Shown one piece after another: positions 43,459-53,126 of a stretch of DNA of 64,000 nt (position 1 is the first letter of the stretch; the number at the start of each line of letters is the position of its first letter). The stretch comes from Variovorax sp. E3 (GTDB lineage: Bacteria; Pseudomonadota; Gammaproteobacteria; Burkholderiales; Burkholderiaceae_C), in contig NZ_MOWM01000014.1 of NCBI RefSeq assembly GCF_016082275.1, positions 1 to 64,000 of the forward strand, given 5' to 3'. The notes beneath the pieces were generated by a model. That model was not told the origin of the DNA. It saw nothing but the letters and a program-made list of their open reading frames with translations, and searched no databases. A program made the translations under genes and the position numbers.

Positions 43459-43461
43459 GAA

Positions 43462-44679
43462 ATGCCCACCTTCAAGCAGCTTCCGTCCGGCAACTGGCGC
43501 GCGCAAGTCCGACGCAAGGGTGTCTACGCGAGCGAAACCTTTCGACGACACAAGGACGCCCAAGAGTGGGCTCTCGCGACCGAGCGCCGCATCGATCTGG
43601 GCGAACCCGCCAGCCGTTCAAAGATCAAGGACCCGACCACACTGGGCGACCTGATCGATCTGCACGTCACTGACATGAAGGAAGTGCTGCGAGCGCCTCG
43701 GCGCTCCAAGGCCTTCACCCTCGATGCGCTCAAGACGAAGCTGGGCAAGCTGAAGCTGAAGGACCTCACGCGCGAGCGGCTCATCCAGTTCGGCAAGGAC
43801 CGCGCCAAAGAAGGCGCCGGTCCCGTCACCATCAGCATGGACATCGGCTACATCAAGCTGGTAGTTTCTCACGCCGCAGCCGTTCACGGGGTTCGCGTTC
43901 CGGTAGAGCCCATCGATCTGGCTCGCATCGCGCTCAAGCGCCTGGGCCTGGTCGGCAAGGGGCGGGAGCGGGACCGCCGCCCTACCCTCGACGAACTGCA
44001 GGCGCTTGCCGACTACTTCGCCAACAATTCACGGCAGATCATTCCGCTGGGACGAATCATGCGGTTTGCGGTCGCCACCGCGATGCGCCAGGACGAGATC
44101 TGCCGCATCCGATGGGAGGACATCGATGCCAAGGCTCGTACTGTGATCGTGCGTGACCGAAAAGATCCGCGGGACAAGAATGGCAATGACCAGAAGGTGC
44201 CGCTGCTCGATGCCACGGGATTCGATGCCTGGACCATTCTTGAGGAACAGAAGCCGTTCTCCGGGACCAGCAGCCTGATCTTTCCGTATAACGGCCGCTC
44301 TGTGGGGACCGCTTTCCGTCGAGCCTGCAAGGAACTGAGCATCAAGGATCTCAAGTTCCATGATCTTCGGCACGAAGCAGCCAGTCGTCTCTTCGAGGCG
44401 GGGTTCACCATCGAACAGGCTGCGCTTGTGACCGGGCACAAGGACTGGAAAATGCTCAAGCGATACACCCATCTGAGGCCAGAACACCTGCGCGACGTCA
44501 GGCCAAAGCACATTCCGCCCTCGCTCGATTTGCCCGCTGGTCCTACGCCTGCAGACATCGCTTTGGGTGCGTGGACCAACCCGGAACGCCGTGCCCCACA
44601 AGCCCACTCAGCCCACGCCTCGCAAGTTGCAAAGCCACATCATGAACATGAAGCCCTCAGCCTGAGCGCTTCAATCTAG
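43462..44679 (+). CDS. Tyrosine-type site-specific integrase (dusA-associated type)
   Basis: 405 aa. N-terminal arm-binding-like region (MPTFKQLPSGNWRAQVRRKG), a core-binding SAM-like domain (about 60-170) and a catalytic domain with the full tyrosine-recombinase set: Arg in TAMRQDEICRIRW, HDLRH, GHKDW and nucleophile Tyr in LKRYTHL. A Pro/Ala/His-rich tail follows. It lies 94 bp from the dusA start and points away from it, the arrangement of elements integrated in dusA. The start at 43462 is the ATG following the GTGTGCAC repeats; an in-frame GTG at 43384 has no support. Intact, so possibly active. Confidence 0.9.
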   Translation: MPTFKQLPSGNWRAQVRRKGVYASETFRRHKDAQEWALATERRIDLGEPASRSKIKDPTTLGDLIDLHVTDMKEVLRAPRRSKAFTLDALKTKLGKLKLKDLTRERLIQFGKDRAKEGAGPVTISMDIGYIKLVVSHAAAVHGVRVPVEPIDLARIALKRLGLVGKGRERDRRPTLDELQALADYFANNSRQIIPLGRIMRFAVATAMRQDEICRIRWEDIDAKARTVIVRDRKDPRDKNGNDQKVPLLDATGFDAWTILEEQKPFSGTSSLIFPYNGRSVGTAFRRACKELSIKDLKFHDLRHEAASRLFEAGFTIEQAALVTGHKDWKMLKRYTHLRPEHLRDVRPKHIPPSLDLPAGPTPADIALGAWTNPERRAPQAHSAHASQVAKPHHEHEALSLSASI

Positions 44680-45114
44680 TTTGACTTCGGATCGTGCCAC
44701 TTCAACAGACGCCCTTCTGTCAATCACATCTGGCTGACCTGCACCGAGTCTTGCTCGCCCATGAAATCACACGGACCTACCTGGCCGGCACGCGCGTCAG
44801 GTTTGATGGCTTTGAATTGGGCCCAACCAACAGTTTTGACTTCGCTTTCGGCACGTTGTCGACCCTGGAGTTCGTCCACCTGTTCTCCGTTTTCGACGGC
44901 AGCCGCGTGCACGGGCAGGCCGAGAGACGGCCGGGGCGCGGCGATGCGCCGCCAGGCATGTACTTCACGGTGATCAACGCCAAGGTCATTCAGGCAGGCG
45001 AGCCCCGGGTGTCCTCTGATTGCGTGGCGTGCGGCCGGCAGACGGTCCGTGTAGAAAATGAGCCCTTGCTGCACAATGTGCGGAGTTGCCGAACAGTACG
45101 CTAAAGAGGCGAAC
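44680..45114. other. 435-bp stretch without a confident gene
   Basis: Open frames exist on both strands (a GTG-start reading at 44694-45104 on plus and one at 44724-45116 on minus). Neither has a good ribosome site, recognisable motif or convincing codon pattern. It may be decayed DNA between the integrase and the AraC gene, whose promoter must lie at its right end. Confidence 0.4.
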
Positions 45115-46068
45115 ATGCACTATCAAACGAGAGATCTCGACGAGGCGATTGATGCGGTCGGTGCTGTGTACTGTCCGCATGAGCTGCATCTTGACCGTGG
45201 GGCCAGGATGCTAAATACCCGGCTGAGTGCTACCGAAGCAGGGCCTCTTCCGATCGTTCGACTCGCTTACGGAGCTCGCGTGGAGGTCGACGCCGGCGAG
45301 TTCCCCAAGCTATTTCTCTTCATGCGGTGCACAGCGGGTGAAGCTGCGGTATTCCAGGGCGACCGCACGTCAGCCTGGCATGAAGGGGCGACGGTCCCGG
45401 TATCGGCTGGGCGTCCGACGCGTTTCGACTTTGGCCCTACCTTCGAGCAGATCACTTTGAGGCCCGACGCGACCGCGCTTGAAGCCTGTTGCTCCAATCT
45501 TGTTGGCCGACCGCTCGATGATGGGCTGAAGTTCGACCTAGTACCATTTTCTCCAGCGCTCGAGCGCATATGGACCGGTGTCCTGGATCTAGTCAAAACA
45601 CTGCCGGGTTCGCTGCCGGCACCGGCGTATCAATCACTGGAGCTGTTCGTGCTGACATCCTTGCTCCATGGCCATCCACACAACTACTCGGGATGGATGC
45701 GAGGAGAGAAGCCGGTTTCGCGTCCCGCCCGCTTGGCCAGCCGCGCCGAGGCGCTGATCCACGACCACGTCAGTGATCTGTCTTTGACTGTTTTTGATAT
45801 TGCCTCTTCGCTCGGGGTCAGCGTGCGTGCGTTGCAATGCGCATTTCAGCAGCACCGTGCGACTACGCCAACGGCTTATCTACGGAAGATTCGTCTTGGC
45901 CAGGTTCATGAGCAGCTTTTGAATGTCGCAGATGAGCAGACGGTTACCGACATTGCGTTTGAGCACGGCTTCTTTCACTTGGGACGCTTTGCGCAGGAAT
46001 ACAAAAAACAGTTCGGTGAGGCTCCGTCCGATACATTGCGCGTACACCGTCGACGAACGTCAAGATAA
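45115..46068 (+). CDS. AraC-family transcriptional regulator
   Basis: 317 aa. The N-terminal half fits the AraC-binding-like domain of the XylS/benzoate-regulator group (RVEVDAGEFPKLFLFMRCTA... VSAGRPTRFDFGPTF). The C-terminal double helix-turn-helix is clear: LTVFDIASSLGVSVRALQCAF and TVTDIAFEHGFFHLGRFAQE. Start ATG 45115 follows AAAGAGGCG. Regulators of this group often sense aromatic acids, so it may have controlled the catabolic genes now some 2.6 kb downstream across IS debris. Confidence 0.88.
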   Translation: MHYQTRDLDEAIDAVGAVYCPHELHLDRGARMLNTRLSATEAGPLPIVRLAYGARVEVDAGEFPKLFLFMRCTAGEAAVFQGDRTSAWHEGATVPVSAGRPTRFDFGPTFEQITLRPDATALEACCSNLVGRPLDDGLKFDLVPFSPALERIWTGVLDLVKTLPGSLPAPAYQSLELFVLTSLLHGHPHNYSGWMRGEKPVSRPARLASRAEALIHDHVSDLSLTVFDIASSLGVSVRALQCAFQQHRATTPTAYLRKIRLGQVHEQLLNVADEQTVTDIAFEHGFFHLGRFAQEYKKQFGEAPSDTLRVHRRRTSR

Positions 46069-46559
46069 TTCTTCAAAATCTGTCGACGCCGCTGAATCCG
46101 GACCGAATGTGCCGCGTTTCGCGGTCCGCTTAATGGCTGGGTCGCATCAGCGTCGCGGACCTTCGCAACGATGTCCACGGGGCCGGGCATTCGCGGCAGC
46201 GGAAGCATTGCTGCGAACTGCTGCCATTCGAATTCCCGGCGGGTCCGATCTGGGCCTCTTGCCGCGTTGCCGCACCATCGGTGCCGAGAGTCACACACCG
46301 ATGCCGTGGTTGCTCCAGGCCAGCCTTTGCCTTCCACCTCCGCTGTGGACAAGGTATCGCCAGGTGCGGGATGGGGTGATCAGCGAATGGGGTTCGACGG
46401 CCCACACCGGCTCTCGAACGACTTCGCCTCCGTGTTTCCGCTCAGGAACCACTTCAATGCCGAATACCGTTCGCCTGATGCTGCCTCAGAAAACCTCTAC
46501 ACGTCAAAACAGAGCTACGGCCGCCTCCCACACCGGTGATCCTTCGCATTTAGCTCAAG
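46069..46559. other. Unassigned accessory DNA before the IS3 remnant
   Basis: About 490 bp after the AraC stop. An open frame runs through it and continues into the IS3 orfA, but the part up to 46560 shows no recognisable domain, and the antisense frame is equally unconvincing. Probably remnants of an older insertion. Confidence 0.35.
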
Positions 46560-47858
46560 TTGCCTCGGTCTCGCCCAAATACTCACCGGCGCAGCGGAGG
46601 CTGGCCATCGAGCATTACCTCGCGCATGGGCGCTGCCTTGCGGCAACCACCAAGACGCTCGCCTATCCGTCGCGCGACTCTCTGGGTACCTGGATTCAGG
46701 CGGCGCATCCTCAGTTGTGCTCGCCACGCGTGGCCCGACCTGGCACGTCACCACGCCCGCCCGAGCTGAAGCAGGCTGCAGTCATTGCCCTGTGCACCCC
46801 ACAAGAAAGCGCACAAGTGGTCGTGCAAAGACTGGGCGTTTGCAGGCCGACGCTGTACAACTGGAAGAACCAGCTACTCCGCGCCGAGACACCCGCATCA
46901 TGACAAGCAAGCTCGAACCGCCTCAGCCAGATGGGCGTGAAGAACTGCAGCGACAGATCGACGTACTCCGACGCGACTTGCACCGCCTGCAGCTGGAGAA
47001 CGACCTCCTGAACAAGGCGAATGAACTCATAGGAAAAGACGGAGGCATCAACCTGCAAAGCCTGAGCAATCGGGAAAAGACAGAGCTGGTTGATGCCCTG
47101 AAACAGACCCACCTGGTGCTCGAGCTCCTTGAAACGCTGGGCTTGGCAAGAAGCTCGTACTTCTATCGTCGCGCCCAAGCGCAAGTCGCAGGCAGTACGC
47201 CCAAGTGCACGGCGCCATGGCGGACATCTTCGAGCGCAATCACCGGTGCTATGGCTATCGCCGCATGCGGGCGTCACTGAGCAGCCAGTGCGTGCACATT
47301 TGTGAGAAGGTGGTGCTGCGCTTGATGAAGCATGAGCGCCTGGTCGCTGCGACGCCCAAGCGGCGCCGGTATGGTTCCTATCTGGGCGAGATCAGTCCAG
47401 CGCCAGAGAACCTCTTCAACCGCGACTTCACCGCTGGTGCTCCCACGAGAAATGGCTCACCGATGTCTCGGAGTTCCACATTCCGGCAGGCAAGGTGTCT
47501 ATCGCCTTTGATCGACTGCTTCGATGGCAAGGTGGTCGGTTGGACGATCGGCATGCGCCCGAACGCGCAGCTCGTGAACACAATGCTGGATGCCGCGATC
47601 GAGACGATCGACATCAGCAGCAACCGGCCTGTTGTGCATTCGGATCGCGGTGGCCACTATCGATGGCCGGGATGGCTGGCACGTATCACGGATGCCGAGC
47701 TGACGCGTTCGATGTCCTGCCAAGGACTTTCGCCCGACAATGCGGCCTGCCAGGGCTTCTTCGGTCGATTGAAGACCAAATGTTTTTATCCTGGCAACTG
47801 GCAATCAACGACCGTTGAGCAGTTCACCCAAGCCTGGGACTCGGCAGCGCGGCCGTGA
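46560..47858 (+). mobile_element. Degenerate IS3-family insertion sequence (orfA and broken orfB)
   Basis: orfA (ends 46903) has KYSPAQRRLAIEHYLAHGRC and a terminal helix-turn-helix (VVVQRLGVCRPTLYNWKNQ). orfB starts at 46900, overlapping the orfA stop as ATGA, with a coiled-coil-like LQRQIDVLRRDLHRLQLEN. It shifts frame near 47185 and again between 47440 and 47490. The DDE catalytic region is recognisable (LIDCFDGKVVGWTIGMRPNA, VHSDRGGHY, LSPDNAACQGFFGRLK), but the catalytic Glu is Gln in NAACQGFF, and the C-terminus is cut off after about 47845. It is inactive. Terminal inverted repeats were not found. Confidence 0.8.
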
Positions 47859-47866
47859 ATTCGATC

Positions 47867-47983
47867 ATGATCAAGGGATTCGAAGATCGCGGTGCGGAAG
47901 TCTTGCAAGTCTGGGGCATGAGTATTTCAAAGGCGAAGGCCCCCTGGACGGCGACTGGTTTCGGACCGGCGACGTAGCAAACT
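47867..47983 (+). pseudogene. Scrap of an acyl-CoA synthetase (AMP-binding) gene
   Basis: Reading MIKGFEDRGAEVLQVWGM then, in another frame, EYFKGEGPLDGDWFRTGDVA. These are two well-known blocks of FadD-like ligases (GAEVLxxWGMTE and ...GDGWFRTGDVA) that are normally about 80-90 residues apart; here they are fused, so an internal deletion and frameshift occurred. Both flanks are IS remnants. Confidence 0.65.
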
Positions 47984-48029
47984 CCTCCACCCCCGCCACC
48001 GGCGGTTCCGACCGCCCACGCCGGCACGG

Positions 48030-48440
48030 TGTCCGCGTGCGAACTGCAGCGGGCCTTCATTGAGGCGCAGTTGCGTCTGCGGCGAAACGCCACGGCCATC
48101 TACCAGGATCTGGCTTTGTCGGGGCCTACGGCTCGGTCAAGCGCTTCGTGGTCCAGCTGCGCCAGCGCCAGCCCGAGCAGTTCGACCGCGTGGAATTCCT
48201 GCCCGGCGAGGAGATGCAGGCCGACTACGGCGAAGGGGCGTTCACGTGCGTGTCCCGGCAGCGACCGGTATCACAAGCCGCGGCTCTCCCGAGCGACACT
48301 GCACTACTCGCGGCGCAGCTTCCGGTGCGCCGTGTGGAAGTCAAGCCAGGAAATCTGGGCCCGCCTGCACGAGCATGCCTGGCGCTACTTTGGCGGCAGA
48401 TGCCTCTATGTCCAGGGCCTCCACCGCTTCGACTTGGCCA
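48030..48440 (+). mobile_element. IS21-family istA transposase remnant
   Basis: Pieces of an IstA protein in alternating frames: CELQRAFIEAQLRLRRNATA, then KRFVVQLRQRQPEQFDRVEF with LPGEEMQADYGEG, then RRSFRCAVWKSSQEIWARLH and HAWRYFGGRCLYV. The rest of istA and istB are missing and the sequence runs into unrelated DNA after about 48430. Clearly dead. Confidence 0.75.
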
Positions 48441-48534
48441 GAGTCCTCGCCGATGGGCATGTTCGCTCTGCGTGGAGTGTGGTTCCTGCCTACTCTTAGT
48501 AAGTTCCAAATACAAATGTACTCGCTATTTTCTT

Positions 48535-48560
48535 TCACGTGAGATGACCAATTAGTTGGT
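48535..48560 (+). promoter_or_regulatory. Palindromes upstream of the catabolic plus-strand operon
   Basis: TCACGTGA (48535-48542) is a perfect 8-bp palindrome, and ACCAA-TTAG-TTGGT (48547-48560) an inverted repeat. The 160 bp before the flavoprotein gene are distinctly AT-rich. Likely promoter/operator region, boxes not assigned. Confidence 0.35.
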
Positions 48561-48601
48561 TCATATACTAGGGGAATCGAGTGTGAAACTTTTGTGCAAT
48601 G

Positions 48602-48618
48602 GGTGCTAAAACAGCACC
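48602..48618 (+). promoter_or_regulatory. Conserved palindrome, left copy
   Basis: GGTGCT-AAAAC-AGCACC, perfect 6-bp arms with a 5-bp spacer, ending 23 bp before the flavoprotein ATG. The same core with longer arms occurs at 62977-62997 before the duplicated gene. Conservation at both loci argues for a regulator-binding site. Confidence 0.6.
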
Positions 48619-48641
48619 TACATTTCCAAATGGAGCATTGA

Positions 48642-49664
48642 ATGAGCATCTTCCTCAAAACCAGAATCACCGAGCTGCTTGGCATCGAGCGTCCTATCGT
48701 CCAGGGCGGCATGCACTGCGTGGGGCAGGCCCCGCTGGCAGCGGCGGTCTCCAACGCCGGCGGCCTGGGCCTCATCACGGCACTGACCATGGGCACCCCA
48801 GAGAAGCTGGCCGCCGAGATCCGCCGGTGTCGCGAGCTGACCGACAAGCCCTTCGGCGTCAACGTCACCTTTCTGCCGGCGGTGGTGCCGCCCAACTACC
48901 CCGGCCTGATCAAGGCCATCGTCGACGGTGGCGTGCGCATCGTCGAGACGGCCGGCAACAACCCGGCCAAGTGGATGCCCATGTTCAAAGAGGCGGGCAT
49001 CAAGGTGATTCATAAATGCACCTCGGTGCGTCACGCACTGAAGGCCGAGTCGATCGGTGTCGATGCACTCAGCATCGACGGCTTCGAGTGCGGCGGGCAC
49101 CCCGGCGAAGACGACGTGCCCAACATGATCCTGTTGCCGCTGGCGGCCGATGCGCTCAAGGTGCCTTTCATCGCGTCTGGCGGCATGGCTGATGGCCGCT
49201 CGCTGGTGGCGGCCCTGTCCATGGGAGCCGAGGGCATCAACATGGGCACGCGCTTTGTGGCCACCGTGGAAGCTCCGGTGCACGACAACGTGAAGCAGGC
49301 CATCGTGGCCGCGAGCGAGCTCGACACGCGGCTCGTGATGCGGCCACTGCGCAACACCGAGCGCGTGCTCAACAACGCCGGCGTGGAGCGCATCCTCGCC
49401 AAGGAGCGTGAGCTCGGCGCCACCATCCGCTTCGAGGATGTGCTGGACGAGGTGGCGGGCGTCTATCCGCGCGTCATGTACAAGGGCGAGATGGACGCCG
49501 GGGCATGGAGCTGTGGCATGGTCGCCGGGCTCATCCATGACGTGCCGACGGTCGCCGCGCTGATGGACCGCATCATGGCGGAAGCTGGCGAGATCATCCA
49601 TGCGCGCCTGTCGTCGATGCTGGGCGCCGCTTCGCCTCGCGTGGCCGCTCGCGCCGTCGCCTGA
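48642..49664 (+). CDS. Nitronate monooxygenase-like FMN flavoprotein
   Basis: 340 aa, TIM-barrel NMO/2-nitropropane dioxygenase family. N-terminal RITELLGIERPIVQGGMHCV, central [18 protein letters not shown], and the FMN phosphate-binding segment ASGGMADGRSLVAALSMGAE followed by GINMGTRF. Members in catabolic clusters are often not true nitronate oxidases; here it heads a unit with two acyl-CoA dehydrogenases, so a role in acyl-CoA or enoyl-type redox chemistry is possible. A TGGAG ribosome site and a palindrome lie upstream. A decayed paralogue sits at 63.0-64.0 kb. Confidence 0.85.
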   Translation: MSIFLKTRITELLGIERPIVQGGMHCVGQAPLAAAVSNAGGLGLITALTMGTPEKLAAEIRRCRELTDKPFGVNVTFLPAVVPPNYPGLIKAIVDGGVRIVETAGNNPAKWMPMFKEAGIKVIHKCTSVRHALKAESIGVDALSIDGFECGGHPGEDDVPNMILLPLAADALKVPFIASGGMADGRSLVAALSMGAEGINMGTRFVATVEAPVHDNVKQAIVAASELDTRLVMRPLRNTERVLNNAGVERILAKERELGATIRFEDVLDEVAGVYPRVMYKGEMDAGAWSCGMVAGLIHDVPTVAALMDRIMAEAGEIIHARLSSMLGAASPRVAARAVA

Positions 49665-49674
49665 AAGGTCCCCC

Positions 49675-50871
49675 ATGGAACTCGCATTCACGGCGGAAGA
49701 AGAAGCCTTCCGCGCCGAAGTCCGCCGCTTTCTCGCCGACGAACTGCCGCGCGACATTGCCGACAAGACCCGCTCCGGCCGCCGCTTGGGCAAGGCAGAC
49801 ATCGAGCGCTGGCAGGCCATCCTGAGCAGGCGCGGCTGGCTGGCGCCGCACTGGCCCGTGGCCCACGGCGGCGCCGGCTGGTCGGCGGCGCAGCGCTTCA
49901 TCTTCGAGGTGGAGATGGCGATGGCCAATGCGCCTGCGCCCATCCCCTTCGGGCTGAACATGCTGGCACCGGTGTTGATTAAGTACGGCAACGAACAACA
50001 AAAGACGCACTGGCTCGGCCGCATGCTGCGCGGCGAAGACTGGTGGTGCCAGGGCTATTCCGAGCCGGGCGCGGGCTCCGACCTGGCGAATATCCGGACC
50101 ACCGCTGTGCGCGACGGTGACCACTACGTCATCAACGGCCAGAAGACCTGGACCACACTGGGCCAGCACGCGAACATGATGTTCTGCCTGGTGCGCACGG
50201 AGAAATCCGCAAAGCGCCAGCAGGGCATTTCCTTCCTGCTGGTCGACCTCAGGTCTCCCGGCGTGGAAGTCCGTCCCATCATCACGCTCGACGGCGACCA
50301 CGAGGTGAACGAAATCTTTTTCACCGACGTGCGCGCGCCCGTCAGCAATCTCGTGGGCGAAGAGAACCAGGGCTGGACCTACGCCAAGTACTTGCTGACC
50401 TACGAGCGCACCTCGATGGCCGCCATCGGCTCCTCGTCGGCCGCGATGGCGTCCCTGAAGGCGCTCGCCCGCCGCGAGACAAAGAAGGGAAAGCCCCTCG
50501 CCGACGACCCGCTCTTCGCGGCACGCATCGCGCGTATCGAAATAGAACTGTCAAACCTCCGCATGACTGCGATGCGGGTAGTGGCAGCGGCCACCCGGGG
50601 CGAAGTGCCGGGACCGGAGAGCTCGATGCTGAAGATTCGCGGCACCGAGGTGCGACAGCAGATCAGCGCGATGGCGAGGCGCGCAATCGGCCCCTATGCG
50701 CGCCCCGACCTATCGGAGCTGCTGGAAGACGATCCGCGTCAGTCGCCGATCGACGACCCGCTGGTACCTGCGGTCACCCCGACCTACCTGAACCTGCGCA
50801 AACTGACGATCTTCGGCGGGTCCAACGAGATCCAGCGCAACATCATTTCCAAGACCATCTTGCGGCTCTGA
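49675..50871 (+). CDS. Acyl-CoA dehydrogenase, large (PimC-like) type
   Basis: 398 aa. FAD-binding signatures YSEPGAGSDLANIRT and the C-terminal FGGSNEIQRNIISKT. The usual YEGT catalytic-base motif is replaced by FGGS; an alternative Glu occurs in LLTYERTSMA, as in isovaleryl-CoA-type enzymes. It is 10 bp after the flavoprotein gene and 2 bp before a second acyl-CoA dehydrogenase. This pair pattern resembles pimeloyl-CoA dehydrogenase PimC/PimD and steroid-type heteromeric enzymes, so the two products probably form one complex. Confidence 0.9.
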   Translation: MELAFTAEEEAFRAEVRRFLADELPRDIADKTRSGRRLGKADIERWQAILSRRGWLAPHWPVAHGGAGWSAAQRFIFEVEMAMANAPAPIPFGLNMLAPVLIKYGNEQQKTHWLGRMLRGEDWWCQGYSEPGAGSDLANIRTTAVRDGDHYVINGQKTWTTLGQHANMMFCLVRTEKSAKRQQGISFLLVDLRSPGVEVRPIITLDGDHEVNEIFFTDVRAPVSNLVGEENQGWTYAKYLLTYERTSMAAIGSSSAAMASLKALARRETKKGKPLADDPLFAARIARIEIELSNLRMTAMRVVAAATRGEVPGPESSMLKIRGTEVRQQISAMARRAIGPYARPDLSELLEDDPRQSPIDDPLVPAVTPTYLNLRKLTIFGGSNEIQRNIISKTILRL

Positions 50872-50873
50872 CC

Positions 50874-51992
50874 ATGAACTTTCAACACACCGAAACGCGC
50901 CAGATGCTGGGCGACGCGCTGAATCGCTACCTGTCAGAGCGTTATGACAGCGAAATCCGCCGCCGCAGCAGCGTGGCACCGGGCCACGACCGCGACACCT
51001 GGGCCCAGATGGTCGAGCTCGGCGCTCTCGGCGCGCTGTTCGATAGCGAAGACGGCGGCTACGGCGGCTCGGGCTTCGACATCATGGTGGTATTCGAGGC
51101 CCTGGGCGGCAGGCTCGTCGTCGAACCCCTGCTCGGCAGCCTTATGTGCGGCCGCGCGCTCGCGCTGGCCGGCCACGAGGCCCGGCACCGCGTGGTGGCA
51201 GGCGACATGCTCATCGCCTTCGCGCACCAAGAGGCGGCGGCGCGGCACGAGCTGTCGCACGTGGAGACCCGGGCGCTTGCGTCTCCAGAGGGCTGGTCGG
51301 TGAGCGGCAGCAAGTCGGTGGTGCTGGACGCTGAAGCCTGTACCCATGCCCTCGTCAGCGCGCGCGTGAGCGGCGAGGCCACTGCGCCGGCCGGCATTGC
51401 GCTCTTCATAGTGGCGCTCGATGCGCCCGGCGTCACGGTCCGTTCCTACCCGCTGATAGACGGCGGCCGCGCGGCCGAGCTCGATCTGCGCGACGTCAAG
51501 CTCGGCGCCGACGCGCTGGTGGCCGGCCCCGACCGAGGCTTCGACATAGTCGAACAGGTCGCCGGTCTGGGCATTCTTGCGCTGTGCGCCGAGGGGCTGG
51601 GGCTGATGGAATCGCTCAAGACCGCGACGGTCGAGTACCTCGGCACGCGGGTGCAGTTCGGCACCCCGATCGGCTCCAACCAGGCGCTGCAGCACCGCAT
51701 GGTCGACCTGCTGATTGACATCGAGCAGGCGCGCTCGGCGGTGATCCAGGCTGCAGCCGCGCTCGAACAGGCGCGCCTGCCGCGCGAGCAGGCCTTGTCA
51801 GCCGCGAAGTACACCCTCGGCACGAGCGGCATCCGGGTGGCCGAAGAGGCCATCCAGATGCACGGCGGGATCGGCATGACGCAAGAGTTGCCGGCCGCCC
51901 AGGCCGCCAAGCGGCTGATCATGATCGATCACCAGTTGGGCGATGCCGATCATCACCTGGAGCGCTACATCGCGCTGGGCCGCGGGTTCTGA
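50874..51992 (+). CDS. Acyl-CoA dehydrogenase, small (PimD-like) type
   Basis: 372 aa. Acyl-CoA dehydrogenase fold (GALFDSEDGGYGGSGFDIMV ... VQFGTPIGSNQALQHRMVDL ... IQMHGGIGMTQELPAAQAAK). There is no obvious catalytic Glu at either usual position, which fits the partner-subunit role in a heteromeric dehydrogenase. It starts 2 bp after the large subunit gene. The plus-strand operon ends here; the next gene is convergent. Confidence 0.88.
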   Translation: MNFQHTETRQMLGDALNRYLSERYDSEIRRRSSVAPGHDRDTWAQMVELGALGALFDSEDGGYGGSGFDIMVVFEALGGRLVVEPLLGSLMCGRALALAGHEARHRVVAGDMLIAFAHQEAAARHELSHVETRALASPEGWSVSGSKSVVLDAEACTHALVSARVSGEATAPAGIALFIVALDAPGVTVRSYPLIDGGRAAELDLRDVKLGADALVAGPDRGFDIVEQVAGLGILALCAEGLGLMESLKTATVEYLGTRVQFGTPIGSNQALQHRMVDLLIDIEQARSAVIQAAAALEQARLPREQALSAAKYTLGTSGIRVAEEAIQMHGGIGMTQELPAAQAAKRLIMIDHQLGDADHHLERYIALGRGF

Positions 51993-52074
51993 ATCGTTGT
52001 GAGCGCCGCCTGGGGTTGAATCAGGCACGGGTATTCCTCGTCAATGTGATTTACTGTCCGAAATGCTCGTTCTT

Positions 52075-53051
52075 TCACTTGTCGCGCACGAAACCGATCT
52101 GCTCCAGCAACTGCTTTTCCCGCTGGACAGACGCGCTTGCAAACTGCCGGTACTGCGCCGAGCTCATGTACGACGGCTCCATGTAGTGCTGCGCCAACGC
52201 GCTGCGAAAACCCGGCCTCTCCATCGCCTCCTTGAAGGAATCGTGCAGCTTCTGCACAGCCGCTGCCGGTGTGTTCTTTGGCACGGCCAGCCCCCAGGCG
52301 GCAGACGGCGGCGGAAAATCGATACCCACATCCTTCAACGTCGGTACGTCCGGAAACTTCGCCATACGTTTTTCATTGAAGGTCACCAACAGGCGCAGGC
52401 GTCCGGCTTCGACCGACTGCCCCCAGCTGAGGTGTCGGCGGCGGCCATTACATGTTCGCCCATTACCGCATTCAATGCCTCGGCTGTGCCCTTGTAGGGC
52501 ACGTGGTTGAACTTCACGCCCTTGATGCGGGCGATCTGCTCCATCGTGATGTGCTGCGACAGATAGGAGCCGGCCGTCGCATAGGTGAGCTGTCCCGGGT
52601 TGGCCTTGGCATAGGCGATCAAATCGTCCATGCTCTTCAGTGGCGAACTCGGTGGCACCACGATGCCGTAGACGAACTGCGTGAGGCCGATCACATACGT
52701 CAGGTCTGTGGCCGGACTCCAGTTGATAGTGCCCGTATAGGGCAGCCGAAAGAGATTCCCCGGGATCACACCCACGGTGTAGCCGTCGGCCGGTGCGCTC
52801 TGGAGTAGTTGCGCCGGCATCAAGCCAGCCGCGCCGGGCTTGTTCTCTATGATCACCGGCTGCTTGAGGATCCGGGCCGCATCCTCCGCCAGGATACGCA
52901 TCGGTGTATCGGTCGAGCCGCCAGGCGGGAACCCCAGCATGATGCGGATCGGCCGCGAAGGAAATACGTCCTGGGCGAATGCCATCGAGGGGACTTCGAG
53001 CAAGGCAATGAGCGCGAGCGGCACGCCGGCGAGGATTTGTCTCTTCTTCAT
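52075..53051 (-). CDS. Bug-family (TctC) tripartite tricarboxylate receptor (one apparent frameshift)
   Basis: About 325 aa when repaired. Signal peptide MKKRQILAGVPLALIALLEV, then the Bug hallmark FPSRPIRIMLGFPPGGSTD and a Type-1 receptor fold ending SVQREKQLLEQIGFVRDK. The frame breaks near 52424 in a CCCCAGC run; one extra base yields ...DTSAWGQSVEAGRL. Periplasmic receptors of this family bind carboxylates. No TctA/TctB membrane partners are present, which is common for Bug proteins in Burkholderiales. Last gene of the long minus-strand catabolic operon. Confidence 0.87.
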
Positions 53052-53126
53052 GGTCTTGTCTCCTTACTTGGATGAACGCGTGCGGCGGAGGAGACCGAGA
53101 TCCCGGCACCGCGGCCTCGCGAGGGC

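Noticed and set aside
44694-45104. Plus-strand ORF between the integrase and AraC genes
   Set aside because: GTG start, no ribosome site, no recognisable family; an equally long minus-strand frame overlaps it.
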